Source: Paenibacillus sp. J31TS4
Lineage (GTDB): Bacteria; Bacillota; Bacilli; Paenibacillales; NBRC-103111
DNA: 64,000 nt
Reading direction: 5' to 3'
NCBI RefSeq assembly: GCF_018403265.1
Contig: NZ_BOSI01000011.1
Span: forward strand, 1 to 64,000
A program made the translations under genes and the position numbers. This document shows positions 16,418 through 25,835 of this stretch, piece by piece (within the stretch, counting starts at the first letter, position 1; each line of letters opens with the position of its first letter). The notes under the pieces were generated by a model. That model saw only the letters and a program-made list of their open reading frames with translations. It had not been told where the DNA came from and did not search any database.

Positions 16418-17845
16418 ATGCTGTTGAAATACTTTTATCACGAGAAGCTCGCGCAGGCGTCGTATCTGGTCGGCTGCCAAGCGTGCGGAACGGCGATCGT
16501 CATCGATCCGCTGCGGGATCCGGCGCCCTATCGAAAAACCGCCCAGGACAACGGACTTACGATCGTGGCGGCTGCTGAGACGCATATCCACGCGGATTTC
16601 GTATCCGGCATCCGCGAATTCGCGCAGCAGGACGGCATGACCGTCTATCTGTCCGGCGAAGGAGGCGAACTCGGCCGCTACGAGGATGCGGAGAAGATCG
16701 GGGCACGTCTGCTCAAGGACGGGGACAGCTTTCAAATCGGAAACATCCGGTTCCAGGCTTTGCACACACCCGGCCATACGCCCGAGCACATGGCCTTCCT
16801 GCTGACGGACAGGGCGGCGGCCGACGAGCCGATGGGTCTGTTCAGCGGTGACTTCGTGTTCGCGGGCGACGTGGGCCGTCCCGACCTGCTGGAGAAGGCC
16901 ACCGGCCGGGCGGATACGGCCAAGCTGGGAGCGCGGCAAATGTTCCAGTCGCTGCAGCGGTTCCGGACGCTGCCGGACTACCTGCAGGTCTGGCCGGGAC
17001 ACGGCGCGGGCAGCGCCTGCGGTAAGGCGCTGGGTGCCATCCCCTCGACGACGGTCGGGTACGAGAAGCGCTTCAACCCGGCGCTCGCCTATGAGAGCGA
17101 GGAGGAATTCCTCGCGTTTCTGCTGGAGGGCCAGCCAGAGCCGCCCAACTATTTTGCGCAGATGAAGCGGGTGAACCAGGAAGGGCCGGCCCTCCTAAGC
17201 TCGCTGAAGACGCCGGAGCGGCTCGAGGGAACGCAGCGGGAAGTAGAGGAGGCGCTCGAACAGGACGCAACAATCCTCGATCTTCGGCCGTCGGCCCGGT
17301 TCGCCGAGGGGCATGTGCCGGGAACGATCAACCTCCCGTACAACAAATCGTTCCTAACCTGGGCAGGCTGGCTGCTGACCGAGGCCAAGCCGCTGTATGT
17401 GATCGCGGCAGACGAGAGGCTGGATGAGGTGCTTGCGGATTTGCGGATGATCGGCATCGATCGGACGGCGGGCGTCTTTGGCCCGGAGCTGCTCTCTCGA
17501 TATGAAGTGGAAGGCGGTCGTCTGCAAAGCTATGGGCAGGTGAAGCCCGAGGAGGCGGCAAGCAGGCTGGAGAAGGGTGAGGTGCTGCTGATCGACGTGC
17601 GGAACGCGGAGGAATGGAAGAACGGCCATATCCCCGGCGCGAAGCATCTCCCGCTCGGCCGTCTGCCCGCTCGGCTGGGCGAGCTGGACCCGGGCCAGCC
17701 GATCGTCGTCCAATGCCAGAGCGGCAGCCGCTCGGCGATCGCGGCCAGCGTGCTGCAGGCAGCAGGCTTTGCCGACGTTTCGAATCTGACGGGCGGCTTC
17801 GCCGGCTGGCAGCGGGCGGGGCTTCCCGAGCAGAAAGGCGACTAG
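16418..17845 (+). CDS. persulfide dioxygenase-rhodanese fusion (CstB-like)
   Basis: Predicted to oxidise persulfide sulfur and pass it on as thiosulfate, a sulfide-detoxifying reaction. The 475-residue product begins with an ETHE1-type metallo-beta-lactamase domain (THIHADF with His56, His58 and Asp60; TPGHT with His120; FSGDF with Asp145). A cysteine-less rhodanese-like domain follows (about 270-350), then an active one with CQSGSRSA around Cys433. This is the layout of S. aureus CstB. Start ATG follows AAAGAGGTG. TusA-like and YeeE genes for thiosulfate handling lie 8 kb away, but no CstR-type regulator is adjacent. Confidence 0.88.
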   Translation: MLLKYFYHEKLAQASYLVGCQACGTAIVIDPLRDPAPYRKTAQDNGLTIVAAAETHIHADFVSGIREFAQQDGMTVYLSGEGGELGRYEDAEKIGARLLKDGDSFQIGNIRFQALHTPGHTPEHMAFLLTDRAAADEPMGLFSGDFVFAGDVGRPDLLEKATGRADTAKLGARQMFQSLQRFRTLPDYLQVWPGHGAGSACGKALGAIPSTTVGYEKRFNPALAYESEEEFLAFLLEGQPEPPNYFAQMKRVNQEGPALLSSLKTPERLEGTQREVEEALEQDATILDLRPSARFAEGHVPGTINLPYNKSFLTWAGWLLTEAKPLYVIAADERLDEVLADLRMIGIDRTAGVFGPELLSRYEVEGGRLQSYGQVKPEEAASRLEKGEVLLIDVRNAEEWKNGHIPGAKHLPLGRLPARLGELDPGQPIVVQCQSGSRSAIAASVLQAAGFADVSNLTGGFAGWQRAGLPEQKGD

Positions 17846-17859
17846 CTAATGGAAACAGG

Positions 17860-17886
17860 GGGCCTTCCTGTGGGAAGGCCCTCTTT
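17860..17886 (+). terminator. terminator of the persulfide dioxygenase gene
   Basis: GGGCCTTCC-TGTG-GGAAGGCCC, followed by TCTTT. Strong stem, short U-tract. Confidence 0.7.
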
Positions 17887-18065
17887 GGCGATCCAATAGG
17901 AGGTACCAGCATTTGTTTAGGAAGGAACAGTTGCTTTATGATCCTTTACGCTTGTCAGACTTGTATGTATAGTTTCTCTTAGACAGTCCATTTGGCTGAA
18001 ACCGATTATGTGGAATCCTATAGACAACTATTATGAATGAGGTGAAAGACTTGGTTAGAAGGAGA

Positions 18066-18114
18066 AAGATAGCCTCCTAAAATAAAGGTTGTTGATGTTT
18101 TAGGGGGCTATCTT
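18066..18114 (+). promoter_or_regulatory. large hairpin in the leader of the methyltransferase gene
   Basis: Left arm AAGATAGCCTCCTAAAA (18066-18082) pairs over 17 positions, with one G-T wobble, to TTTTAGGGGGCTATCTT (18098-18114) around a 15-nt loop. It ends only 23 bases before the start codon and next to the AGGAGA ribosome site. There is no U-tract, so a leader regulatory element fits better than a terminator, but its role is not known. Confidence 0.6.
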
Positions 18115-18137
18115 AAAGGACAGGAGATGTATCTCTT

Positions 18138-18869
18138 ATGAAACAAAATAAATATGATGATGTCAACTTCTTTTCGGAATATGAAAAAATGCCTCGTTCC
18201 GTGCAAGGGCTTGAAGGCGCGGGGGAATGGCACGTATTAAAAAAAATGATCCCGGACTTGCAAAAGAAAAGGGTACTCGATTTAGGATGCGGGTTTGGCT
18301 GGCATTGCCGGTATGCTCGGGAGCAGCAAGCCAGTTCGGTTATTGGAGTAGATATATCGGAAAACATGCTCCAAAAAGCTCAAGAAATGACGGATGACTC
18401 TGCGATTTCCTACATGAGAATGCCAATAGAAGACATCGATTTTTCGGATAATCAATTTGATGTTGTCCTGAGTTCATTAGCTCTTCACTATGTTGAGTCC
18501 TTTGAACAAATTTGTAAGAAAGTCTATCGCTGTCTAAAGCCTGGAGGCACGTTTGTCTTTTCAGTGGAACATCCCATTTTCACTTCTCGGAGCGAACAAG
18601 ATTGGTATTATGATGAAAACGGGAACCGTCTGCATTGGGCCGTAGATCACTATCAATCGGAAGGCTTGCGGGAAACAACGTTCCTTACGGAGAATGTTGT
18701 GAAATATCATAGGACGATTTCGACCTATATCAATGACTTGGTTCATGCTGGGTTTACGATTAGGGAGGTCAAGGAGCCGACTCCTTCGGAAGACATGTTG
18801 AAGAGCATTCCCGAAATGAAAGAGGAGCTCCGAAGACCGATGTTTTTACTCATTTCCGCAGAAAAATAA
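18138..18869 (+). CDS. class I SAM-dependent methyltransferase
   Basis: Soluble 243-residue Methyltransf_11-type enzyme. Motif I is VLDLGCGFGWHCRYA at about residues 46-60; the acidic post-I strand is VIGVDISENML near 70, and FDVVLSSLALHYVE near 110 is the motif II/III region. The substrate cannot be told; UbiE/small-molecule type is the best guess. The gene is visibly AT-richer than its neighbours (codons such as AAA, GAT and TTT are common), which suggests separate acquisition. It has its own leader hairpin and terminator. Confidence 0.85.
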   Translation: MKQNKYDDVNFFSEYEKMPRSVQGLEGAGEWHVLKKMIPDLQKKRVLDLGCGFGWHCRYAREQQASSVIGVDISENMLQKAQEMTDDSAISYMRMPIEDIDFSDNQFDVVLSSLALHYVESFEQICKKVYRCLKPGGTFVFSVEHPIFTSRSEQDWYYDENGNRLHWAVDHYQSEGLRETTFLTENVVKYHRTISTYINDLVHAGFTIREVKEPTPSEDMLKSIPEMKEELRRPMFLLISAEK

Positions 18870-18927
18870 AGCGGATTAACAACCCAGCAACGTTTTTTCC
18901 ATGATTAAACGGATCATTGCTTTATAA

Positions 18928-18970
18928 AAAAAAAAGGGAAACCCAAATGAACGGGGTTTCCCTTTTTTTT
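18928..18970. terminator. bidirectional terminator after the methyltransferase gene
   Basis: An A-run, GGGAAACCC, a 9-nt loop, GGGTTTCCC and eight Ts. It serves the plus-strand gene, and on the other strand the convergent transporter gene. Confidence 0.93.
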
Positions 18971-19072
18971 GCAAGTTCAACACTTGAAGTTAACAAAGGC
19001 TATCAAACTAACAGGGACAAAGCAGGCAGGATGCGGCCTAGAAGCTTCGAGGCGGCTGCGCCGATGAGAGTA

Positions 19073-20314
19073 TCAGCGGACATGCTTCGCTCTGCCGGCC
19101 CCCATCCCGAACACGAAGATAAGGAAGCCCGCGGCAAGCATAAGCTGCAACGGAAGCTCCCAGCTGTCCGTGGCGTCATGGAGCCAGCCGAACAGGACGG
19201 GGCCTGCTGCGGCGAGCAGGTAGCCGAGTGACTGTGCCATGCCGGACAGCTCGGCGGCTTCGCCGCTCGTTCTCGCACGCAGCGTAATGAACATCATAGC
19301 CAGACTGAACGCCGACCCGCTCGCCATACCGATGAGGATGACCCATAGAGGAAGGAGCGCGGCGGAATGGCCGTACAGGATGCCGGCAAGGCCGGCGACA
19401 TAGGAGAGAGCGGTCAAGGCCGCCAGACTCCGCTGGCTGCGCATGCGTCCGGCCACCACCGGCACGAGGAACGTGAACGGCAGAATGGCGAGCTGGGCGA
19501 GCGACAGCATCCAGCCGGCCGCGCCGGACGTCAGGCCGTACTGCTTCTGCAGCATCGCGGGCAGCCAGGCGATCACGGTATAGAAAATGAGCGATTGCAG
19601 GCCCATGAAGACCGTGACCTGCCACGCGAGTGAGGAGCGCCACAGAGGTTTTTCCTCGTGCCGGGCCTTCACGGCCGGCGGCTGGCCGGCATCCCGGTTT
19701 CTCAGGAGCGGCAGCCAGAGGGCACCCGCCGTCAGAGCTAAGAGGCTCCATACGCGGAGCGCACCGGTCCAGCCAAGCGGCTGCAGGGAGGCGAGCGGGA
19801 CGCTGAGCCCTGAGGCGATCGCTCCGCACAGATTCATGGCGACGGAATACGTGCCCGTCATGACGCCGAGATTCCGGGGAAAGTCGCGTTTGATCAAGCC
19901 CGGCAGCAGGACGTTGCAGACGGCGATCGACAGGCCGAGTAGGAACGTGCCGCCGAACAGAGCCCCGGCACTGCCTCCGGAACGGATCAGAATGCCGGCG
20001 AGCAGGAGGAGAAGGGAGACCAGAAGCGTCCTCTCCGTGCCGAACCGGCGTGCGAGCCGGGGGGCGAACGGCGACAGAAGGGCGAAGGCGATGAGCGGCA
20101 CGGTCGTCAGCGAGCCGGCCGCCGTATGGGAGATGCCGAGAGTCTCGCGAATCGCAGGCACGAGCGGCCCGACAGTCGTCAATGGAGCCCGCAGATTGGC
20201 CGCGAGCAGAATGATGCCGAGAATCAGCAGCCCGGTCCGCTGCGGAGCGGGGGCGGGCCGTGATCCTGGAGCCGGACCGGGGCGGGAGACCCCGGATACA
20301 GGATGACCGCTCAT
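19073..20314 (-). CDS. MFS transporter, CynX/NimT (cyanate permease) family
   Basis: A 413-residue product with about 12 hydrophobic helices. The first reads TGLLILGIILLAANLRAPLT, a hallmark of CynX-type proteins, followed by VGPLVPAIRETLGIS. The N-terminus is preceded by a Pro/Gly-rich tail of about 25 residues. The true substrate is not deducible; family members move cyanate, nitroimidazoles or small anions. It overlaps the upstream regulator gene by four bases (20311-20314), so the two are translationally coupled and the regulator probably controls the pump. Confidence 0.85.
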   Translation of the reverse strand: MSGHPVSGVSRPGPAPGSRPAPAPQRTGLLILGIILLAANLRAPLTTVGPLVPAIRETLGISHTAAGSLTTVPLIAFALLSPFAPRLARRFGTERTLLVSLLLLLAGILIRSGGSAGALFGGTFLLGLSIAVCNVLLPGLIKRDFPRNLGVMTGTYSVAMNLCGAIASGLSVPLASLQPLGWTGALRVWSLLALTAGALWLPLLRNRDAGQPPAVKARHEEKPLWRSSLAWQVTVFMGLQSLIFYTVIAWLPAMLQKQYGLTSGAAGWMLSLAQLAILPFTFLVPVVAGRMRSQRSLAALTALSYVAGLAGILYGHSAALLPLWVILIGMASGSAFSLAMMFITLRARTSGEAAELSGMAQSLGYLLAAAGPVLFGWLHDATDSWELPLQLMLAAGFLIFVFGMGAGRAKHVR

Positions 20315-21009
20315 GGCGTCACCTCCCGGCCGTCCGCCACCGCTTCTCGGAACAGCCAGATATACTCGTCAACCGCAGCGGCCGCCCGCTTGGCGTCTCC
20401 GTTGGCAATCGCGTCGACGAGCTCGGTGTGGATCGTCTGGTGAATGACCGAAAAGGGGGTGAGCGCCACGGTCTCATGGACGGAGCTCTCCACCGCTTCG
20501 GTCATATGCCCGTACAGCTCAAGGAGCAGCCGGTTGCGGGACGCCTTCACGATCGCCAGATGGAGGCGGAAGTCCGCCTCCGCGTAGGCGAGCCGGTCCT
20601 GCACGTCGGCCGCCGCGGTGCAGGCGGCGAGCTGCGCCCGGAACTCCGCGAGGTCCTCCTCGCTGCGGCGGGCGGCGGACAGCGACGCGGCCTCCCGCTC
20701 CAGTGCGAGACGCACTTCAAGCGTCTCGAGCAGGCTCGCCCGCTCCAGACGCCGCTGCAGAGCAGCACCTAGGCCGCTGGAGGCGCAGACCGTCGTGCCG
20801 CTGCCCTGTCTCGTCTGCAGCAGGCCCGCATGCACCAGCGCCCGAACCGCTTCCCGCAGCGTATTGCGGCTGACGGCGAACTGCTCCATCAGCTCCGTCT
20901 CCGGAGGAAGCCGGGTGCCGACCGGCCATGCTCCGCCTTCGATCAGCTTCTCTATCTGCGCGACCACTTGCTCGACCAGAGAGATGCGGCTTGTTTTCTC
21001 TATTTCCAT
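20311..21009 (-). CDS. FadR-subfamily GntR transcriptional regulator
   Basis: A 232-residue regulator. The N-terminal winged helix (about residues 8-75) contains TRLPPETELMEQFAVSRNTL and REAVRALVHAGLLQTRQGSG. The C-terminal FCD domain is all-helical, with the metal-binding pattern DFRLHLAIVKAS (Asp/His), HETVAL and HTELVDAI near the end. FCD regulators usually bind small carboxylates. GGGAGGCATGCCGA lies before the ATG. TTGGTCAA at about 21038-21046 could be its operator half-site, but the symmetry is weak. Its partner is the CynX-like transporter. Confidence 0.9.
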   Translation of the reverse strand: MEIEKTSRISLVEQVVAQIEKLIEGGAWPVGTRLPPETELMEQFAVSRNTLREAVRALVHAGLLQTRQGSGTTVCASSGLGAALQRRLERASLLETLEVRLALEREAASLSAARRSEEDLAEFRAQLAACTAAADVQDRLAYAEADFRLHLAIVKASRNRLLLELYGHMTEAVESSVHETVALTPFSVIHQTIHTELVDAIANGDAKRAAAAVDEYIWLFREAVADGREVTP

Positions 21010-21323
21010 TCGGCATGCCTCCCAAAATTCGTAGGATGATTGGTCAACTTATATGACGGTACGTTACCACAGGACCATGCGGAGTGTAAAGAGGGGGCAA
21101 GGAGTCCGTTGAATTTATTAGGGCAGCGTGCAGGTTAGGATAACGTATAGGGGGCGAGTGTCTTGGGCGATAGCGGGGGCAGTTGCAGCGAGGGCTGTCT
21201 TTGGCTATTTTTAAGAGAAGCAAGGGCATGCGGCAGGAAGGGCGGAATCTGCCCGGATCATCGGACCGATTCGAACCAATCCTGTTGGGAAGCTGCCCGA
21301 ACATGAGAAAGCTGAGGATTGCG
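21010..21323. other. divergent intergenic region, regulator / two-component system
   Basis: Carries promoters for two divergent transcripts by position. Apart from the possible FadR-like TTGGTCAA site at its left edge, no clear element was seen. Confidence 0.4.
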
Positions 21324-22004
21324 ATGAAACCAACCATATTACTTGTTGACGACGATAAGAATATTCTTCACCTGGTGAATAAACAGTTAAAGCAGGCGGG
21401 TTATGCGGCGCTTGAGGCCGCGAGCGGCGAGGAGGCGCTCCGGCTGCTGGACGCGCAGCCGGTCGACCTGGCGGTTGTCGATGTGATGATGCCGGGCATG
21501 ACCGGCTACGATCTGACGCGCCGCATCCGGGAGAACTATGACATCCCCGTCATCCTGCTGACCGCCAAGGGCGAGATCCGGGACAAGGAGGCGGGCTTCC
21601 TCGCCGGCTCGGACGATTACGTCGTCAAGCCGTTCGACCCGAGGGAGCTTCTCTTTCGGATTCATGCTGTCTTTCGCCGCTATCAAAAGCAGAGCCAGCA
21701 GCCGATCCGGATCGGGGACGTCGTTATCCATCCGGCAGGCTTCGAGGTGCAGGTGAATAACCAGACGCTCATGCTGCCGCTCAAGGAATTCGAGCTGCTC
21801 GTCTGCCTCGCTTCGCGGCCGGGCCACGTCTTCACGCGCAGCCAGCTGATCGAATCGGTGTGGGGGATGGATTATATGGGGGACGAGCGGACGCTGAACG
21901 TGCACATCAAGCGGCTGCGCGACCGGTTCTCGGAGCTGACGGACAGCCTCGCCATTCGAACCGTCCGGGGCGTCGGCTACCTAGTTGAGGCCGCCGGCTC
22001 ATGA
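21324..22004 (+). CDS. OmpR-family response regulator
   Basis: A 226-residue two-component regulator. The receiver domain (about residues 3-115) has the acidic DDD triad in LLVDDDKN, the phosphorylated Asp in VVDVMMPGMTGYD, and the KPFDPREL lysine. The C-terminal winged helix has RSQLIESVWGMDYMGDERTL. The frame is open upstream to 21183, but the ATG at 21324 follows GAGGATTGCG and begins directly with the domain strand KPTILLVDD. It overlaps the kinase gene by four bases (ATGA), the usual coupling. Confidence 0.93.
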   Translation: MKPTILLVDDDKNILHLVNKQLKQAGYAALEAASGEEALRLLDAQPVDLAVVDVMMPGMTGYDLTRRIRENYDIPVILLTAKGEIRDKEAGFLAGSDDYVVKPFDPRELLFRIHAVFRRYQKQSQQPIRIGDVVIHPAGFEVQVNNQTLMLPLKEFELLVCLASRPGHVFTRSQLIESVWGMDYMGDERTLNVHIKRLRDRFSELTDSLAIRTVRGVGYLVEAAGS

Positions 22005-23383
22005 GATCGATCTACTCCAAGCTCGCACTGACGTCGATCGGCATTATCCTGGTGAGCGCTCTGCTCGGCTTCTATATCGCCAATGCGTACTATCACGAGA
22101 GCATCAAGCCTCTGAACGACGAAAAAAACGTCCGTATCGCCCAGGCGATGACCGCCTTTCTCGAGGAGCACGGGGAGGTGCAGCTGGACAGCTACCTGGC
22201 GAACGTTGCCGCAGTCGGCTACCAAATCTGCCTCGTCGATGGGAACGGAGCCGAGCGTTACTTCGGCGCGGCGTTCAAGGACAAGCGGCTGGACGAGCCG
22301 ATCAAGCGGCGGGTGCTGGCCGGCGAGGTTTATCACGGCATGAGGGAGTTCCCCAAGAAGACGTTCATGACGGGGTTTTTCGCCAACGAACTGCGCAACA
22401 CGATCGGCGCGCCCTTCACCTATAACGGCACGCCCCATGCAATTTTCATCCGGCCGGACATCAAGCTGCTCTTCAGCGAGATCCATACGCTGCTCGGCTG
22501 GATGATCGCCATCATGCTGGTCGTGAGCATCGCCCTCGTCATCGTCAGCTCCAAGTTCCTCGTCAGTCCGATCGTCAAGCTGACCGAGGCAACCCGGGAG
22601 GTCAAGAACGGACGCTTCGCAGTCAAGCTCGACATTACCCGGAACGACGAGATCGGCGTGCTGGCGCGCAGCTTCGAGGAAATGTCGATGCGGCTCAGCC
22701 AGCTCGACGCGATGCGGACCGAATTCGTCTCGAACGTGTCGCACGATTTTCAATCCCCTCTGCTCAATATCCAGGGCTATACTCAGCTGCTGGCCCAGGA
22801 AGGGCTGTCTGCCGAGGAGCGGGCCCAGTACATCGCCGTCATCCGCGAGGAAACGGACCGGCTGTCCCTCCTCACCAAGCAGCTGCTGCTCCTCACCTCC
22901 CTCGACAAGGAGGAAAGCTACTGCCGGCCCGAACGGTTCGAGCTCGGACGCCAGATGACGGAGCTCGTGCGCAAATCGCTATGGCTGCTGGAGGAAAAAG
23001 GATTGGCGCTCACCTACACGATCCCGGACGTCTCCTTCTACGGGGATCCGGCGCTGCTCTATAATGTCTGGGAGAACCTGCTGACCAACGCGATTAAGTA
23101 CAACAAAGAGAACGGCACGATCACGATCGTGCTGACGGACGAGCCGGCCCGGGTCGTCGTCGAATTCCGGGATACCGGCATCGGCATGACGGACCAGGAG
23201 GCGAAGCGGGTGTTCGACCGTTTCTATCGGGCCGACGCGTCGCGGTCCCGCGCTATCCCCGGGACAGGGCTCGGGCTCTCCATCGTAAGCCGGATCGTCG
23301 AGCTGCATCGGGGGACGATCGCGGTCTCCAGCCGGCCCGGGGAGGGAACCTCCTTCGTCGTCACCCTTCCCAAAAAGGACTAA
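22001..23383 (+). CDS. sensor histidine kinase
   Basis: Membrane kinase of 460 residues. Two membrane segments (about 7-27 and 164-186) bracket an extracellular sensor of about 135 residues. A HAMP domain follows, then HisKA with VSHDFQSPLLNIQG (His248 phosphorylated; Phe-Gln replaces the common Leu/Ile-Arg/Lys), and the ATPase domain with NLLTNAIKYN, DTGIGM and GTGLGLSIV. The signal is unknown. An MMPL exporter follows 130 bases downstream, past a terminator, and is a plausible target. Confidence 0.93.
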   Translation: MRSIYSKLALTSIGIILVSALLGFYIANAYYHESIKPLNDEKNVRIAQAMTAFLEEHGEVQLDSYLANVAAVGYQICLVDGNGAERYFGAAFKDKRLDEPIKRRVLAGEVYHGMREFPKKTFMTGFFANELRNTIGAPFTYNGTPHAIFIRPDIKLLFSEIHTLLGWMIAIMLVVSIALVIVSSKFLVSPIVKLTEATREVKNGRFAVKLDITRNDEIGVLARSFEEMSMRLSQLDAMRTEFVSNVSHDFQSPLLNIQGYTQLLAQEGLSAEERAQYIAVIREETDRLSLLTKQLLLLTSLDKEESYCRPERFELGRQMTELVRKSLWLLEEKGLALTYTIPDVSFYGDPALLYNVWENLLTNAIKYNKENGTITIVLTDEPARVVVEFRDTGIGMTDQEAKRVFDRFYRADASRSRAIPGTGLGLSIVSRIVELHRGTIAVSSRPGEGTSFVVTLPKKD

Positions 23384-23402
23384 CTTAGTTTATTTTCCGT
23401 TC

Positions 23403-23445
23403 ACTTTCGTTTCCTACAATCGAAGTAGGGAACGAAAGTTTTTTG
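23403..23445 (+). terminator. terminator of the two-component operon
   Basis: ACTTTCGTTTCCTAC pairs with GTAGGGAACGAAAGT around a 7-nt loop, with a single G-T wobble, followed by five Ts. Confidence 0.88.
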
Positions 23446-23514
23446 TTTTATCCGGCTACTCCCATATCACCGTAGTCTGCTTAAAGACTCGCGTACAGAA
23501 AGGATGGTTACGCT

Positions 23515-25728
23515 ATGTTGCGATTGGCCAAACGCATCACCGGCTGGGCAAGCAGCAAAAAAGGGGCCAAGCTGGTGCTCGTCCTCTGGATTCTCGCCGC
23601 GGTGCTGCTCGGAGGGCTGGCCCCTAGCGCGAGCGAGTATGCGACGAGCGTCAACGCCACGGGGCTGCCTGCGGACGCGCAGTCGCTCATCGCTGATAAG
23701 AAGCTGGAGGAGTATTTTCCGAAGGACCAGGGCGTACCCGCGCTGCTCGTGTTCCATAAGGAGTCCCCGTTTACGGACGCCGACTGGCAGCGGGTGGACG
23801 CGGTCAGCGAGCGGATCGAAGGGGCACAGCTGGACGCCGTGAAGGAGGCGATGCCGCTGCACAAGCTGCCTCCTGCGGCCAAAACCTCGATGCTGTCCGA
23901 GAGCAAAACGACGCTCATCCTGCCGGTTTCGCTCAAGGACAACCTGGAGCGAAAAGTGATCAACCAGACGGTCAAAGACCTGAACGTCCTTGCAGAAAAT
24001 GAGCTGAAGGACGCGGGCGGTCTGCAGCTATCCATCACCGGTCCTGCCGGAATCGTCGCGGACTTGTCGAATATCTTCGCGAGCGCGGACGTCGTCCTGC
24101 TGCTCGCCACCATCGGCCTTATCTTCGTCCTGCTTATTCTCATCTACCGTTCGCCGCTCCTCGCGTTCGTGCCGCTCATCGGCGCCGCGCTCGTCTATGA
24201 GGTCGTCAACAAGACGATCGGCATCGCGGGCTCGCTTGGCATGGGCATCGAGAGCCAATCGGTCTCCATCATGTCGATTCTGCTGTTCGCGGCGCTGACG
24301 GACTACTCGCTCTTCATCGTTTCCCGCTTCAAGGAGGAGCTGAAGAAGGAGGAAGACAAGTACACGGCCATCAAGCGGTGCATGCAGGAAGTGACCGAGC
24401 CGATTCTGTACAGTGGAGGCACCGTTCTCGCCGCGATGCTTGTTCTGTTCACCGCTCTGTATGAGCCTTACCGCAATTTCGCCCCGGTTTTCTCCATCGC
24501 GATGGCGCTTATCCTGCTCGGCGGCCTGACGCTGCTGCCCGCTCTGTATGCGCTGGTCGGACGGAGGGCGTTCTGGCCGTCCGTTCCCAAGGCGGAGCCC
24601 ACAGCCGCGGGCAAGCCCGGCTTCTGGGGCATGCTGGGAGAGGCGGTTGTGAAGCGTCCGGTCCGCAGCGGGCTTCTCGTCCTGATTCCGCTTGCCGCCC
24701 TTGCGCTGAATACACTGAACATCGAATACTCGTTCAACCTCATCAAGTCGTTCCCCGAGGACATTCAATCCCGGCAGGGATACGAGGCGTTGGAGAAGGC
24801 ATTTTCGCCCGGCGAGCTCGCCCCGACAACCGTTCTCGTTGAGAACGACGCCGAGATCAAGACCGACCAAGCGCAGCGGCTGCGCGAAAAGCTGCTCGGG
24901 ATGGACGGCGTCGATCAGGTGCTTCCGGACCCGGCGGCGCCTCAGCGCCCGGGTCAGCAGGAGTCGTGGCTGTCGGAGGACAAGAAGACGGCCAAGCTGG
25001 AGCTTAGGTTCGCCGGCAGCCCGTATGACCAGGAGACGATCGGACAGCTGGAGGCGATTCGGAAGCAGGCCGGCCCCTGGCTGGAAGAGCTGGGCCTGTC
25101 CGATGCGAAGCTTCACTTCGCGGGCGAGACGGCCAAGCAGGTCGATACGCGGGACGTCAACAACCGCGACACGCTCGTCGTCGTGGCGGCGATCACAGCG
25201 CTGATTACGCTGCTGCTCGCGCTGCAGACGAGGTCGGCCGTCGCCCCGCTCTATATGATGGCGACGATCATTCTGTCTTATTTTACGGCGATGGGCGCGG
25301 GGTATCTGTTCTTCGACAAGCTGTTCGGCTACACGGAGATCAGCTACCGGATTCCGCTCTATACGTTCATCTTCCTCGTCGCGCTCGGCGTCGATTACAA
25401 CATCATGCTCATCTCGCGTATCAAGGAGGAAGCGAGGACGTATCCGATCCGGGAGGCGATCAGCCGGGGACTGACGATGACGGGCGGGGTCATCTCGTCG
25501 GCGGGCCTGATCCTTGCCGCCACCTTCGCGGTGCTGACGACCCAGCCGATTATGGAGCTGTTCATCTTCGGCTTCACGGTCGCCGTCGGCGTCCTTATCG
25601 ATACGTTCCTCATCCGCACCATTCTGGTGCCGGCCATCATGGTCAAACTCGGCCGGTACAGCCTGTGGCCGCAGCTGCCCAAGGAGAGTGCGGCCGGCAC
25701 GCCCGTCCGCGGCAGCCGGAGCTTGTAG
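23515..25728 (+). CDS. MMPL-family (RND) transporter
   Basis: A 737-residue exporter with the MMPL double layout: one N-terminal helix, an extracellular domain, five or six helices (about 185-360), then the same again in the second half (helices about 540-715). Conserved pieces are LLFAALTDYSLFIVSRFKEE and VALGVDYNIMLISRIKEEA, carrying the Asp-Tyr pair of the proton relay. In Firmicutes such proteins (for example YdfJ) export drugs or lipids, and YdfJ is controlled by a neighbouring two-component system. The cargo here is unknown. Confidence 0.9.
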   Translation: MLRLAKRITGWASSKKGAKLVLVLWILAAVLLGGLAPSASEYATSVNATGLPADAQSLIADKKLEEYFPKDQGVPALLVFHKESPFTDADWQRVDAVSERIEGAQLDAVKEAMPLHKLPPAAKTSMLSESKTTLILPVSLKDNLERKVINQTVKDLNVLAENELKDAGGLQLSITGPAGIVADLSNIFASADVVLLLATIGLIFVLLILIYRSPLLAFVPLIGAALVYEVVNKTIGIAGSLGMGIESQSVSIMSILLFAALTDYSLFIVSRFKEELKKEEDKYTAIKRCMQEVTEPILYSGGTVLAAMLVLFTALYEPYRNFAPVFSIAMALILLGGLTLLPALYALVGRRAFWPSVPKAEPTAAGKPGFWGMLGEAVVKRPVRSGLLVLIPLAALALNTLNIEYSFNLIKSFPEDIQSRQGYEALEKAFSPGELAPTTVLVENDAEIKTDQAQRLREKLLGMDGVDQVLPDPAAPQRPGQQESWLSEDKKTAKLELRFAGSPYDQETIGQLEAIRKQAGPWLEELGLSDAKLHFAGETAKQVDTRDVNNRDTLVVVAAITALITLLLALQTRSAVAPLYMMATIILSYFTAMGAGYLFFDKLFGYTEISYRIPLYTFIFLVALGVDYNIMLISRIKEEARTYPIREAISRGLTMTGGVISSAGLILAATFAVLTTQPIMELFIFGFTVAVGVLIDTFLIRTILVPAIMVKLGRYSLWPQLPKESAAGTPVRGSRSL

Positions 25729-25758
25729 CGGCACAGACCGGTACAGCCAATCGCACGC

Positions 25759-25793
25759 AAAAAAGACAGCTCCGCAAGAGAGCTGTCTTTTGC
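25759..25793. terminator. bidirectional terminator, MMPL gene / tusA-like gene
   Basis: AAAAGACAGCTC and GAGCTGTCTTTT arms around a 7-nt loop, with A and T runs outside. It is shared by convergent genes. Confidence 0.92.
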
Positions 25794-25835
25794 CTTGGTC
25801 TTGTTGGGAGGCGGCAAGAGCCGCCAGGTGCTACG

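Noticed and set aside
17995-18024. Possible ECF promoter with TGAAAC before the methyltransferase gene
   Set aside because: No CGT-type -10 box at 16-17 nt spacing.
24028-25734. 568-codon minus-strand open frame
   Set aside because: Antisense of the MMPL gene; low-complexity charged translation without motifs.
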